DNA of 64,000 nt from Ruminococcus_G sp964621905 (lineage in GTDB: Bacteria > Bacillota > Clostridia > Lachnospirales > Lachnospiraceae). The position numbers and the translations under genes were made by a program. Shown here in pieces: positions 50,264 to 59,195 of this stretch; positions within the stretch are counted from its first letter, which is position 1; every line of letters starts with the position of its first letter. The stretch is taken from assembly GCA_964621905.1 (NCBI GenBank), contig CAZUNG010000002.1:124001-188000 (forward strand). The letters are read 5' to 3'. The notes under the pieces were generated by a model. It saw only the letters and a list, made by a program, of their open reading frames with translations. It had not been told where the DNA came from and ran no database searches.

Positions 50264-51047
50264 TGACGATGCAGTGGCGCGGGCAGACTTCCTGGCAAGT
50301 GCCGCAGTTCGTGCATTTTTCAAAATCAATTTTAGCGACATTGTTCACCATGGTAATCGCATCCGCCGGACAGTTCTTCACACATTTCATACAGCTGATA
50401 CACCCTGCATCACACCCTGTGATAACCGCCTTTCCCTTCTGCTCACATTTACACTTTACAAGTGTTTTCTGATCATAAGGAACAAGATCGATCAGATGCT
50501 GGGGACATGCCGTGATACATTTCCCGCACGCCTTACAGTTTTCCCGGTCAACAACTGCGATGCCGTCTTGGATATGGAGGGCGTCAAACGCGCACGCCTT
50601 TACGCAGCTTCCGAAACCGAGACATCCCTCGTTACAGATTTTAGCGCCTCCGTTCGGCACGTAAATCATCATGGCACAGTCTTCCACACCGTAATACTCA
50701 TATTCATTCTTGGACTTGGAGCAGCTTCCCCCGCAGCGGACAAACGCTACCTGTCTCTCAGTTTCAGCGACCTCCTGACCCATGATCTTTCCGATAACGG
50801 CAGCGGCATCCGCTCCGCCGACCGGACATGCATTTACAGCAGCTTCCCCTGTTACAATAGCAGCCGCCAGCCCGTCACATCCCGGATAACCACAGCCGCC
50901 GCAGTTATTTCCAGGAAGCGCCTCACGCACTGCGACTTCTCTTTCATCTACTTCCACCGCAAATTTCTTTCCTGCAAGCCCCAGCAGCAGACCGATCACG
51001 AGGCCGATGCCGCCGATGATGACCGCCGATATTAAAATAATTTCCAT
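50253..51047 (-). CDS. rnfB: Rnf complex subunit B (iron-sulfur protein)
   Basis: RnfB passes electrons from ferredoxin into the Rnf complex. The 264-residue protein has one N-terminal membrane helix, a four-cysteine cluster site NNCGGCGYPGCD, and several 4Fe-4S ferredoxin motifs (CKACGKCITACPQH, CISCMKCVKNCPAD and CTNCGTCQEVCPRH, plus an unusual CNEGCLGFGSCVKAC). It overlaps apbE and follows rnfA by 15 bases. Confidence 0.96.
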   Translation of the reverse strand: MEIILISAVIIGGIGLVIGLLLGLAGKKFAVEVDEREVAVREALPGNNCGGCGYPGCDGLAAAIVTGEAAVNACPVGGADAAAVIGKIMGQEVAETERQVAFVRCGGSCSKSKNEYEYYGVEDCAMMIYVPNGGAKICNEGCLGFGSCVKACAFDALHIQDGIAVVDRENCKACGKCITACPQHLIDLVPYDQKTLVKCKCEQKGKAVITGCDAGCISCMKCVKNCPADAITMVNNVAKIDFEKCTNCGTCQEVCPRHCIVNEF

Positions 51048-51062
51048 ATCACCCGAACCTCC

Positions 51063-51638
51063 TTATACCAGTCCGGCGAATCCAAAGAATGCGATGGACA
51101 TCAGCCCTGCCGTCAGAAGGACGATCGGCATTCCCTGGAAAGCTTCCGGAATATCATTGTATTCAATTTTCTCACGAAGGCCAGCCATAAGTACGATCGA
51201 AATCGTAAAACCGACAGCCGTTGCCAGTCCGCAGATGGTCCCTTCCAGTACATTGTAATCATTCTGAACATTTGTCAATGCAACACCCAGTACCGCACAG
51301 TTTGTTGTGATCAGCGGAAGATACACACCGAGCGCCTGGTACAGGGACGGCATGGTTTTTTTCAGAATCATCTCCACAAGCTGAACAAGTGCTGCAATCA
51401 CAAGAATGAAAGCAATCGTTTTCAGATATGTCATATCCAGCGGAACCAGAACGAATTTATAAATCAGACTGGTGCACAGTGAAGCGATCGTGATGACGAA
51501 GATAACGGCACCGCCCATTCCGGCAGCCGTATCGATCTTCTTGGACACACCCAGAAACGGGCACAGTCCGAGGAACTGACTTAACACAACGTTATTCACC
51601 ATGGCAGCGCCGATAGCAATTATCAGTAATTCTTTCAT
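51063..51638 (-). CDS. rnfA: Rnf complex subunit A (membrane protein)
   Basis: RnfA is one of two related membrane subunits forming the core of the ion-pumping complex. The 191-residue protein has six helices with the signature NNVVLSQFLGLCPFLGVSKK and TNCAVLGVAL near the middle, which carry the two intramembrane cysteines for a shared 2Fe-2S cluster. It lies between rnfE and rnfB. Confidence 0.97.
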   Translation of the reverse strand: MKELLIIAIGAAMVNNVVLSQFLGLCPFLGVSKKIDTAAGMGGAVIFVITIASLCTSLIYKFVLVPLDMTYLKTIAFILVIAALVQLVEMILKKTMPSLYQALGVYLPLITTNCAVLGVALTNVQNDYNVLEGTICGLATAVGFTISIVLMAGLREKIEYNDIPEAFQGMPIVLLTAGLMSIAFFGFAGLV

Positions 51639-51651
51639 TTTGCACTACCCC

Positions 51652-52362
51652 CTATTCTTTGTCTCGCGCGGAATCAGACAGTGCTTTTCCTCCGCACATT
51701 GTATTTGTGCAGTTCATACAGCTGTCTTTGGAACATGCTTTTGTTCCGTCTTCTTTTACACGTGCACTTCCGATTTTAAACTTGTTCTGGAACGCTACCA
51801 GCATAGCGAGCACGAAAAATGCTCCCGGCGCCAGAATGAAAATTGTGATCGGCTGATAGGAAGCAGGCATAACCTGAAACCCGAAGATCTGTCCTGCACC
51901 GAGAATCTCCCGGAATAACCCGATCAGAGTCAGTGCAATCGTAAATCCAAAGCCCATTCCCAGACCGTCAAAGACGGAGGACACAACTTTATTCTTGGAT
52001 GCGTAGGACTCCGCACGGCCCAGTATGATACAGTTTACAACGATCAGCGGAATGTAGATACCGAGCGCAGAATAGAGACTCGGGATAAATCCTTCCAGCA
52101 GCAGTTCCACGATCGTTACAAAGGAAGCTACCACGACAATATAAGCGGGCATCCGCACACTGTCCGGGATTACCTTTCTCAGCAGTGAGATCATCAGGTT
52201 TGACAGTGTCAGAATAACCGCTGTCGTCAGTCCCATCCCCAGACCATTCATGGCAGAAGTGGTAACTGCAAGTGTCGGACACATTCCCAGCATCAGTACA
52301 AAGGTGGGATTTTCCTTGATAATACCGTTATACAGACGTTCTATCGGTGAATTCGCTTTCAT
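51652..52362 (-). CDS. rnfE: Rnf complex subunit E (membrane protein)
   Basis: RnfE is the homologue of RnfA with the opposite topology. The 236 residues include NPTFVLMLGMCPTLAVT and VVNCIILGRAESYA with the conserved cysteines. After the last membrane helix the protein has a C-terminal tail with CSKDSCMNCTNTMCGG, five cysteines in sixteen residues, not part of the minimal core. The gene starts one base after the rnfG stop. Confidence 0.95.
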   Translation of the reverse strand: MKANSPIERLYNGIIKENPTFVLMLGMCPTLAVTTSAMNGLGMGLTTAVILTLSNLMISLLRKVIPDSVRMPAYIVVVASFVTIVELLLEGFIPSLYSALGIYIPLIVVNCIILGRAESYASKNKVVSSVFDGLGMGFGFTIALTLIGLFREILGAGQIFGFQVMPASYQPITIFILAPGAFFVLAMLVAFQNKFKIGSARVKEDGTKACSKDSCMNCTNTMCGGKALSDSARDKE

Positions 52363-52363
52363 C

Positions 52364-52966
52364 TTAGTTCCCTCCCTTCAGATACTGGAATGCGCAAAGA
52401 CCGGCATTCACGCCGTTCGTAACCGCATTTGTCGTGATCGTCGCACCACTCAGTGCATCGATCTGCTCATCACTTGCAGCGCCTGTTTTCGTATATTCAA
52501 ACTTTTCAACATTTTTATCTTTGAACTGGTTTTTAAATTCATCCGTATCGGCCTTCATACCGAGACCAGCGGTTTCGCTGATGCTAAGAATTGAAATTCC
52601 GTTCATTGTTCCATCCATTTTGATTCCCATGGAAAATGTAATATTTCCGCCGTAACCCTCAGAATCCGTCACAGTAATGACATATCCGATAGTTTCCTGG
52701 TTTGCATCCACGGCCTCCATGACCTCGTCAATTGTCTGTTTATCCCAGCCATTTTCGATGTTATAAGAAGCAATCGCGTCAAGATCCGCATCGCTTTCCT
52801 TAAAATCAGCCGCATCTGCAAATACTTCCTGACAGGCCTCTTTTTTTGCAAGTTCTTCCTGTACCTGAATAGGCTCCAGTGTCACATCATACACCAGTCC
52901 GAGCAGAAATCCCGCAACAAGTGTGATCGCCAGCAATGCCGCAGCATCTTTGATAATTTTACCCAT
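52364..52966 (-). CDS. rnfG: Rnf complex subunit G (covalent FMN)
   Basis: RnfG carries covalent FMN on the extracytoplasmic side. The 200-residue protein from ATG 52966 (GGAGG upstream) has an N-terminal membrane helix and the flavinylation site DALSGATITTNAVTNGVN, where the Thr of SGAT binds FMN by the action of ApbE. It overlaps the rnfD stop by 8 bases. Confidence 0.95.
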   Translation of the reverse strand: MGKIIKDAAALLAITLVAGFLLGLVYDVTLEPIQVQEELAKKEACQEVFADAADFKESDADLDAIASYNIENGWDKQTIDEVMEAVDANQETIGYVITVTDSEGYGGNITFSMGIKMDGTMNGISILSISETAGLGMKADTDEFKNQFKDKNVEKFEYTKTGAASDEQIDALSGATITTNAVTNGVNAGLCAFQYLKGGN

Positions 52967-53930
52967 TACGCTTCCCTCCTTTTTCCAGACCGAATGCAAC
53001 AGGCATCGTCACTCGTTCAATCAGCGGAACGAGAAGGTTGCTGAAGATAATCGCATAGGACACACCTTCTGCCGTACCTCCGAAAAGCCGGAAAATACCT
53101 GTCAGAATACCTAGGATGATACCATAGACGATCTGTCCCTTTTTCGTAATCGGGGAGGTCACATAATCCGTCGCCATAAACCATGCGCCCAGCATCAGAC
53201 CGCCTCCGAACAGCTGACCGAGAAGGTAGGCCGGATCCAGTCCATGTCCCCCGAATACAGCTGCAAAAATCAAAAGTGTAATGATATATGTAAGCGGAAT
53301 CCGAAGATCGATAATGCGCAGACAGACCAGAAAGATTGCTCCGATCAGCAGCGCGATCACGGATGTCTCACCGATCGTTCCCTGTACATTGCCGACAAAC
53401 ATATCCATAATATCAACACTGCCGCCATTCTTCAGTGCCAGCAGCGGCGTCGCTCCGGATACGGTATCCACAGTGATTTTTCCAAAGGCGCCCTCCGGTA
53501 CGGCATAGTTTGTCATCTGTCCGGCAAAGGAAATCAAAAGAAAACATCTGGCCGCAAGCGCCGGGTTCATAAAATTCTGTCCCAGACCGCCAAACAGTTG
53601 TTTTACAATCAAAATCGCGAATACTCCTCCGAGAACCGGAATCCACCATGATACACCGGCAGGAAGATTAAGCGCCAGCAAAAGCCCCGTGAGAACAGCA
53701 CTGAAATCTCCGATTGTAACCGGCAGCTTCATCAGTTTCTCGTAGATAAACTCTGTCAGTACACAGGCTGCGATACTGACACAGATCAGCATCAGCGCAC
53801 GGAATCCAAAATTGTAAATGCCAAAAATACTTGCCGGCAGCAATGCAATCACGACCATCAGCATGATGTAATCTGTTTTTACCTTGGATCGTGCATGCGG
53901 TGATGACGACACATGTAATAATTCACTCAT
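52959..53930 (-). CDS. rnfD: Rnf complex subunit D (membrane, covalent FMN)
   Basis: RnfD is the membrane subunit homologous to NqrB. The 323 residues have about ten helices. The SGATPLLAL segment holds the Thr to which FMN is linked, and FGGLGQNFMNPALAARCFLL and HGLDPAYLLGQLFGGGLMLG are typical family blocks. It follows rnfC by 18 bases. Confidence 0.96.
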   Translation of the reverse strand: MSELLHVSSSPHARSKVKTDYIMLMVVIALLPASIFGIYNFGFRALMLICVSIAACVLTEFIYEKLMKLPVTIGDFSAVLTGLLLALNLPAGVSWWIPVLGGVFAILIVKQLFGGLGQNFMNPALAARCFLLISFAGQMTNYAVPEGAFGKITVDTVSGATPLLALKNGGSVDIMDMFVGNVQGTIGETSVIALLIGAIFLVCLRIIDLRIPLTYIITLLIFAAVFGGHGLDPAYLLGQLFGGGLMLGAWFMATDYVTSPITKKGQIVYGIILGILTGIFRLFGGTAEGVSYAIIFSNLLVPLIERVTMPVAFGLEKGGKRNG

Positions 53931-53948
53931 ATTCTTATCCCTCTCCTC

Positions 53949-55268
53949 TTATTTCTTCCTGCGGCTTGCCAATACTTCCTTGCGCATTGACTTGATCGAC
54001 TGGGCGAGCGGACGTTTTGCAGGACAGACATAACTGCAGCAGCCGCATTCACAGCATTCCGCACCGTTCATTTTTTCAAATTTTTCCATATCGTGATGAT
54101 CCGCAATGGTTGCAAGTCTGGACGGCACCAGATTCTCCGGACAGTCGCTGACACAGCGCCCGCAGTTAATGCATGCTGTTGTCGGACTGTCAGAAATATC
54201 ATCTTTTGACAGACATAACAGTGAGGAGGTCGTCTTGGTCACCGGAACATTCATGTTGAACATAGAAAATCCCATCATCGGACCGCCTGAAATCAGCTTT
54301 TTTGGTTCTGTCTTAAATCCGCCGGAGGCATCGACAAGCTCCTGATAATTCGTTCCGATCGCCACGTAATAGTTCTGAGGATTTGTGATCGCATCTCCAG
54401 TTACGGTGACAATCCGGTGCATCAGAGGTGTGCCGAGCATTACCGATTTATAAATGGCAACAACGGTATCGATATTATCAACGACACAGCCTGCATCAGC
54501 GGGCAGCATTGAGGAATTGATCTTCCGTTTGGTCGTCGCATAAATCAGCATACGCTCCGCGCCCTGAGGATATTTTGTTTTTAATGCTTTTACTTCAATG
54601 CGCGGTTCATCCTTCACCAGCTCGCTCATCTTTGCGATGCAGTCAGGTTTATTATCTTCGATACAGAGATAGCCTTTTGCACGGTCGAACAATTTCAGAA
54701 TCACCTTCAGGCCTCCGATCACTTTGTCGGGCTCTTCCAGCATCCTGCGGTAATCGCTCGTCAGATAAGGCTCACACTCCGCGCCATTGACGAGTACATA
54801 CTCAATCTTATCCGGCTCCTTCGGTGAAAGCTTCACATGTGTCGGGAAACCGGCCCCGCCCATTCCCACGACACCGCCTTCGTATATACGTTTCAGGATC
54901 TCTTCCTTTGACAGTTCATCCAGAGACGCAACTCCCTGGAACTCCACAGTATCATATTTCTCATCATTTTCAATTACTATCGCATCCAGAACAGAACCAA
55001 CCGTCGTCAGATGTGGTTCGATCCCTTTCACAGTACCTGACACACTGGCATAGATTGGCGCCGAAACGAAACCACCGGCTTCCGCGATCTTTTGCCCCAT
55101 CAGAACATGGTCACCCTTTTGCACGATGGGTTTTGCCGGCGCACCGATATGCTGCGACAGTGGATAAACCAGATCCCCCTGCGGGTTCAGCGTCTGGATC
55201 GGTTTGTCCTTCGACAATTCTTTCCCATCATAAGGATGAACGCCACCCTTAAATGTTAAAATTCCCAT
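53949..55268 (-). CDS. rnfC: Rnf complex subunit C (NADH-binding, iron-sulfur)
   Basis: RnfC receives electrons and passes them to NAD. The 439 residues include the Gly-rich nucleotide/flavin-binding start EGGVVGMGGAGFPTHVKL, VLVNGAECEPYLTSDYRRML, and two 4Fe-4S motifs near the C-terminus (CINCGRCVSDCPENLVP and CCECGCCSYVCPAKRPL). It is the first gene of the rnfCDGEAB-apbE operon with an AGGAGG site; a divergent nuclease gene starts 158 bases upstream, so the promoter lies in that gap. Confidence 0.96.
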   Translation of the reverse strand: MGILTFKGGVHPYDGKELSKDKPIQTLNPQGDLVYPLSQHIGAPAKPIVQKGDHVLMGQKIAEAGGFVSAPIYASVSGTVKGIEPHLTTVGSVLDAIVIENDEKYDTVEFQGVASLDELSKEEILKRIYEGGVVGMGGAGFPTHVKLSPKEPDKIEYVLVNGAECEPYLTSDYRRMLEEPDKVIGGLKVILKLFDRAKGYLCIEDNKPDCIAKMSELVKDEPRIEVKALKTKYPQGAERMLIYATTKRKINSSMLPADAGCVVDNIDTVVAIYKSVMLGTPLMHRIVTVTGDAITNPQNYYVAIGTNYQELVDASGGFKTEPKKLISGGPMMGFSMFNMNVPVTKTTSSLLCLSKDDISDSPTTACINCGRCVSDCPENLVPSRLATIADHHDMEKFEKMNGAECCECGCCSYVCPAKRPLAQSIKSMRKEVLASRRKK

Positions 55269-55426
55269 TCCTTAACCTCCTTCATCATAAATGCCTGTCA
55301 CAGTAAGACTGCCGCGGGCATAAAATCATAACTTATACTATAAACTAAATTTTTATAAAAATCACTATTTTTTTTCAAAAAAGAAGTATATAATTAAATG
55401 CAATTCGTGGAAAGGAACAATTACTG

Positions 55427-56509
55427 ATGCAAATACACAAATTTCCGGTAAAAACCGCACCATCTTTTGATAGAATTGCCAATATGCTGCCAGATGGATT
55501 CTGCCTGTTTGATATCGAAACCACAGGTCTTTCCTCCGCGAGAAGCTATCTTTATCTGATCGGTATGCTAAAAAAAGAGTGTGATTGTTGGGAGCTGACC
55601 CAATGGTTCTGTGAGTCTCCACTTGATGAAAAACAGGCCGTCTGCTCGTTTTTGGAAGCTCTCAAAGGGGTATCCTGTCTGGTTCATTTTAACGGCAGAA
55701 CCTTTGATCTTCCGTATCTGAAACAAAAATGTGCCTCTTACAGATTCCCGGATGTTCTGTCCCCGATACCAGAAATGGACCTCTATGCCGCACTGCGTCC
55801 GTACCGCCGCCTGCTCCCCGTATCCGCCATGAAGCAGCAGGATCTGGAGCATCTGGCCGGAAGTCCCCGTACAGACGACAAATCCGGAAAAGAGCTCATC
55901 CAAATCTATCGTCAGTATTTAAGCACTGCCGATGACCAATGTCTCGCAACGCTGCTTCGACATAACCGTGAAGATGTGGCCGGCATGACATGGGTTTCTT
56001 TGCTTCTTTCCCTCGACCATTTCTTTGAGGGTGAATTTGAAGTACAGAAAATATCAGAACAGGAAAATGCAGTCACTCTGACGCTGCAGACAAAGTATCC
56101 GCTTCCGTTCACTTTTTCCTGTTCTCAGGACGGCTTCTGCCTGTCTGGGACACCGGATGGACTGTCTCTTTCGGTCAGACGTCTTGACGGCACACTGAAA
56201 TACTTTTTCCCGGACTGCCGGAACTATTATTATCTGCCGGATGAAGACACCGCAGTCCACAAAAGCATTGGATGCTATGTGGACTGCACGCACAGGGTTC
56301 AGGCTACCAGAAAAAACTGTTACCAGAAAAAAAATGGAAATTTCGTACTGCTCCCCCCCGGTTACACCTGCAGCATCCCCGTCTTTGCACAGGATTACCG
56401 GATGGAGTCTTCCTGGTGCCTTTCTGATGATTTCTCCGGGCTTACCGATTTTAAACCGTATGTACGCGCCGTGCTGCAGTTTCTGCGCGCAGGTAACCGA
56501 CAGAAGTAG
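55427..56509 (+). CDS. RNase H-like exonuclease-fold protein (YprB-like)
   Basis: The 360-residue protein has an N-terminal DEDD exonuclease fold: FDIETTGLSS (Asp/Glu pair near 29-31), HFNGRTFDLPYL with the third acidic residue near 96, and a LRHNREDVAGM motif near 183 with the last Asp. The C-terminal half is not obviously related to known domains. It matches YprB-type proteins of Firmicutes, thought to be nucleases. The gene is read away from rnfC, with a TATAAT at 55389-55394 and a ribosome site GGAAAGG. Confidence 0.85.
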   Translation: MQIHKFPVKTAPSFDRIANMLPDGFCLFDIETTGLSSARSYLYLIGMLKKECDCWELTQWFCESPLDEKQAVCSFLEALKGVSCLVHFNGRTFDLPYLKQKCASYRFPDVLSPIPEMDLYAALRPYRRLLPVSAMKQQDLEHLAGSPRTDDKSGKELIQIYRQYLSTADDQCLATLLRHNREDVAGMTWVSLLLSLDHFFEGEFEVQKISEQENAVTLTLQTKYPLPFTFSCSQDGFCLSGTPDGLSLSVRRLDGTLKYFFPDCRNYYYLPDEDTAVHKSIGCYVDCTHRVQATRKNCYQKKNGNFVLLPPGYTCSIPVFAQDYRMESSWCLSDDFSGLTDFKPYVRAVLQFLRAGNRQK

Positions 56510-56530
56510 CTGCCGTTACATTTCTTTGAA

Positions 56531-56570
56531 AAAAAATGGACAGACATCTAACATGTCCGTCCATTTTTTA
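56531..56570. terminator. Bidirectional terminator between convergent genes
   Basis: A long stem with one mismatch, flanked by A and T runs, lies between the convergent nuclease gene and the S1-domain gene. It would stop transcription from both sides. Confidence 0.9.
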
Positions 56571-56582
56571 TGATTTGTTTTT

Positions 56583-57668
56583 CTATTCTTCTGTGTCTTC
56601 TGCAGCGTCTTCAGAAACCTGTTCCATTGCTTTCATGCTCAGACTGATCTTTTTCTCTTCGCCGTTAAAATCAACTACTTTAGCTGTGATCTCCATCCCA
56701 ACGTTCAGAACATCTGACGGTTTTTCTACATGCTCTTTGGAAATCTGAGAAACATGAAGCAGTGCATCAACACCCGGCTCCAGCTCAACAAATGCACCGA
56801 AATCTGTCATACGAGCAATTTTTCCAGTTACAATATTTCCTACTGCATAATTTTCTGCTGCTGCAAGCCATGGATTCTGATCCTCAAATTTCAGGCTGAG
56901 CGCAATTTTGTCACCGTTGATCTCTTTGATGAGGACTGTGATCGGCTCTCCGACTTTAAATACTTTTTTCGGATTTTCCACTCTGCCCCATGACATTTCA
57001 GAGATATGAAGCAGGCCATCTGCTCCTCCAAGGTCAATAAACGCACCGAAATCGGTCACATTTTTAATGGTACCTTCTACAACATCGCCCGCATGGATTC
57101 TCTCAAACAGCTCTTTTTGTTTCTCTGCCTTTTCAGCTACCAGGAGTTGTTTTCTGTCACCAATGACACGTCTTCTTCTCGGATTGAACTCGCTGATTAC
57201 AAATTCAATTTCCTGATCTGCGTATTTGGAAAGATCTTTCTCATAAGAATCAGAAACAAGACTTGCAGGAATAAAGATTCTGGCCTCATCGATAACAACA
57301 CTCAGACCGCCGTTTAATACCTGTGCAACTTTCGCTTTGAGAACCTCATGATTTTCATAAGCTTCCTCCAGTCTCTTGTTGCCTTTTTCTGCCGCCAGTC
57401 TTTTATAGGTCAGCAGAACCTGTCCTTCTCCGTCGTTCACTTTCAGAACCTTTACTTCCATGGTATCGCCGGGTTTGGCAATGGTCGTAAGATCAACGTT
57501 TGGTTCGTTCGTGTATTCACTTCTTGTAAGGATACCATCTGCTTTATAGCCAATGTTCAAGATAATTTCATCCGGCTTGACGTCGATGACTGTACCTTCA
57601 ACCACTTCTCCGTTTCTGATAGTTTTAAATGATTCTTCCAGCATTTGTTCAAAACTTAATTCTGACAT
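56583..57668 (-). CDS. S1-domain RNA-binding protein (ribosomal protein S1 homologue)
   Basis: The 361-residue product from ATG 57668 (GAGGAGG nine bases upstream) carries four S1 RNA-binding domains: about 15-85 (GTVIDVKPDEIILNIGYKAD), a degenerate one at 105-170, and two strong copies with TDFGAFIDLGGADGLLHISE and TDFGAFVELEPGVDALLHVS. This is the Gram-positive short S1 type. It overlaps the ispH stop by 20 bases. In many Clostridia the two are one fused protein; here they are separate but overlapping. Confidence 0.9.
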   Translation of the reverse strand: MSELSFEQMLEESFKTIRNGEVVEGTVIDVKPDEIILNIGYKADGILTRSEYTNEPNVDLTTIAKPGDTMEVKVLKVNDGEGQVLLTYKRLAAEKGNKRLEEAYENHEVLKAKVAQVLNGGLSVVIDEARIFIPASLVSDSYEKDLSKYADQEIEFVISEFNPRRRRVIGDRKQLLVAEKAEKQKELFERIHAGDVVEGTIKNVTDFGAFIDLGGADGLLHISEMSWGRVENPKKVFKVGEPITVLIKEINGDKIALSLKFEDQNPWLAAAENYAVGNIVTGKIARMTDFGAFVELEPGVDALLHVSQISKEHVEKPSDVLNVGMEITAKVVDFNGEEKKISLSMKAMEQVSEDAAEDTEE

Positions 57669-58500
57669 GTTTTTGAACCTCCTCAATTATATTATTTGGG
57701 GTCGATGCCCCTGCTGTAATACCTACATGACTGATAGATTGAAAAGGCTTGGTTTCCAAATCAACGAGTGTCTGTATATAGTAAGTATTTTTACATTCAT
57801 TTCTGCATATATCATACAATTTTTGCGTATTCGAGCTATGTCTGCCTCCAATGACAATCATAGCGTCCACCTCACGTGCGAGAGCCCTCGATTCCTCCTG
57901 TCTCTCCTGGGTAGCATTGCAAATCGTATTTAAAACAACTCTATCATAACCCTTTTTGGCAAGAATTTCAACTAAATCTTTAAATTTGTTGTAATTAAAT
58001 GTCGTTTGGGATACAATACATAGCTTTGTGTGCAGTTTGACGGACAGATTTTCTGCTTCCTGTTCTGTATTGATGACAATTGCCGGTGTCTCACACCAGC
58101 CTTTAATTCCCTCAACTTCCGGATGACTGTCATTTCCAACGATCACAATCTGCTTTCCGTCCCGGCTTTCCCGCTCCACAATTTTATGAATTTTTTTTAC
58201 AAACGGGCAGGTCGCGTCAACACATGTCAGTCCCTGTGCCTCCATGATCCGGTAGATTTCTTTTGGCACTCCGTGAGACCGGATCACCACAGTACCTTCT
58301 TTCAGTCCCGCTAGTTCTTCCGCTGTCTCAATCACAGATACCCCTCTGGATTCCAGATCAGCCACAACCTGTTCGTTATGTATGATGGGTCCGTACGTAT
58401 AAACCTTATCTTTGGAACACGCAACCTGTTCATATACCTGTTCTACAGCCCGTTTCACCCCGAAGCAGAAACCGGCGGATTTTGCCACTGTCACCTTCAT
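57649..58500 (-). CDS. ispH: 4-hydroxy-3-methylbut-2-enyl diphosphate reductase
   Basis: IspH makes isopentenyl and dimethylallyl diphosphate in the last step of the MEP isoprenoid pathway, using a 4Fe-4S cluster. The 283-residue protein begins MKVTVAKSAGFCFGVKRAVE (first cluster cysteine in GFCFG). It has VIRSHGVP, DATCPFVKKIHK and TICNATQERQ with the other cysteines, and GGRHSSNT and ITAGASTP near the end. It starts one base after the cmk stop, so cmk, ispH and the S1 gene are co-transcribed. Confidence 0.96.
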   Translation of the reverse strand: MKVTVAKSAGFCFGVKRAVEQVYEQVACSKDKVYTYGPIIHNEQVVADLESRGVSVIETAEELAGLKEGTVVIRSHGVPKEIYRIMEAQGLTCVDATCPFVKKIHKIVERESRDGKQIVIVGNDSHPEVEGIKGWCETPAIVINTEQEAENLSVKLHTKLCIVSQTTFNYNKFKDLVEILAKKGYDRVVLNTICNATQERQEESRALAREVDAMIVIGGRHSSNTQKLYDICRNECKNTYYIQTLVDLETKPFQSISHVGITAGASTPNNIIEEVQKHVRIKF

Positions 58501-58501
58501 T

Positions 58502-59173
58502 TTATCCGTTTTGCCTTTCTTTACACAGCTTAAGCACCGTTTCCACAACCTCTGGAATCTGCATATGGGAAGTGTCCAGATAGACTGCATCTTCCGCCTG
58601 CACAAGCGGTGAAATCTCGCGGTGCATATCCCGGTAGTCTCTCTGCTCGATATCCGCCTGAATCTGATCCAGATTTCCCTGCACTCCTTTTTGTCTCAGC
58701 TCCTCATATCTCCTGAGTGCCCTGATTTCGGCACCGGCTGTAAGATAAATTTTAACCTGGGCATTTGGCAGTACCTCTGTGCCGATATCCCGGCCATCCA
58801 TGACAACATCCGTCACCAGAGCCATTTTCTGCTGCAGTTCCACAAGTTTTTTTCTGACCGCAGGGTTGGCCGAACTCACCGATGCCATATTGCCCACTTC
58901 CTCTGTTCTCAAGAATTCCGTCACATTGTCTCCGTTCAGTATCACCTGCTGTTCACCATTTTCATACGCGATCGAGATATCCGCAAACTCACATACCCGT
59001 TCTGTCTCATCGGCATCGTCCGGCAATACCCCCTGCTGCAGCAGATAATACGCCATCGCCCGGTACATGGCCCCGGTATCCACATAGATATACCCCAGTC
59101 GTTTCGCCACCTGACGTGCGATCGTGCTTTTCCCCGCGCCTGCAGGTCCGTCAATTGCAATATTAAAACTCAT
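58502..59173 (-). CDS. cmk: Cytidylate kinase
   Basis: Cmk phosphorylates CMP and dCMP for nucleotide recycling. The 223-residue protein has the N-terminal P-loop IDGPAGAGKSTIA, DTGAMYRAMAYYLL, VVMDGRDIGTEVLP and a lid-region RALRRYEELRQKG. It precedes ispH and follows the flavoprotein gene, the frequent cmk-ispH-S1 cluster of Clostridia. Confidence 0.97.
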   Translation of the reverse strand: MSFNIAIDGPAGAGKSTIARQVAKRLGYIYVDTGAMYRAMAYYLLQQGVLPDDADETERVCEFADISIAYENGEQQVILNGDNVTEFLRTEEVGNMASVSSANPAVRKKLVELQQKMALVTDVVMDGRDIGTEVLPNAQVKIYLTAGAEIRALRRYEELRQKGVQGNLDQIQADIEQRDYRDMHREISPLVQAEDAVYLDTSHMQIPEVVETVLKLCKERQNG

Positions 59174-59195
59174 GTTCTCCTCCGTTGTACTGATT

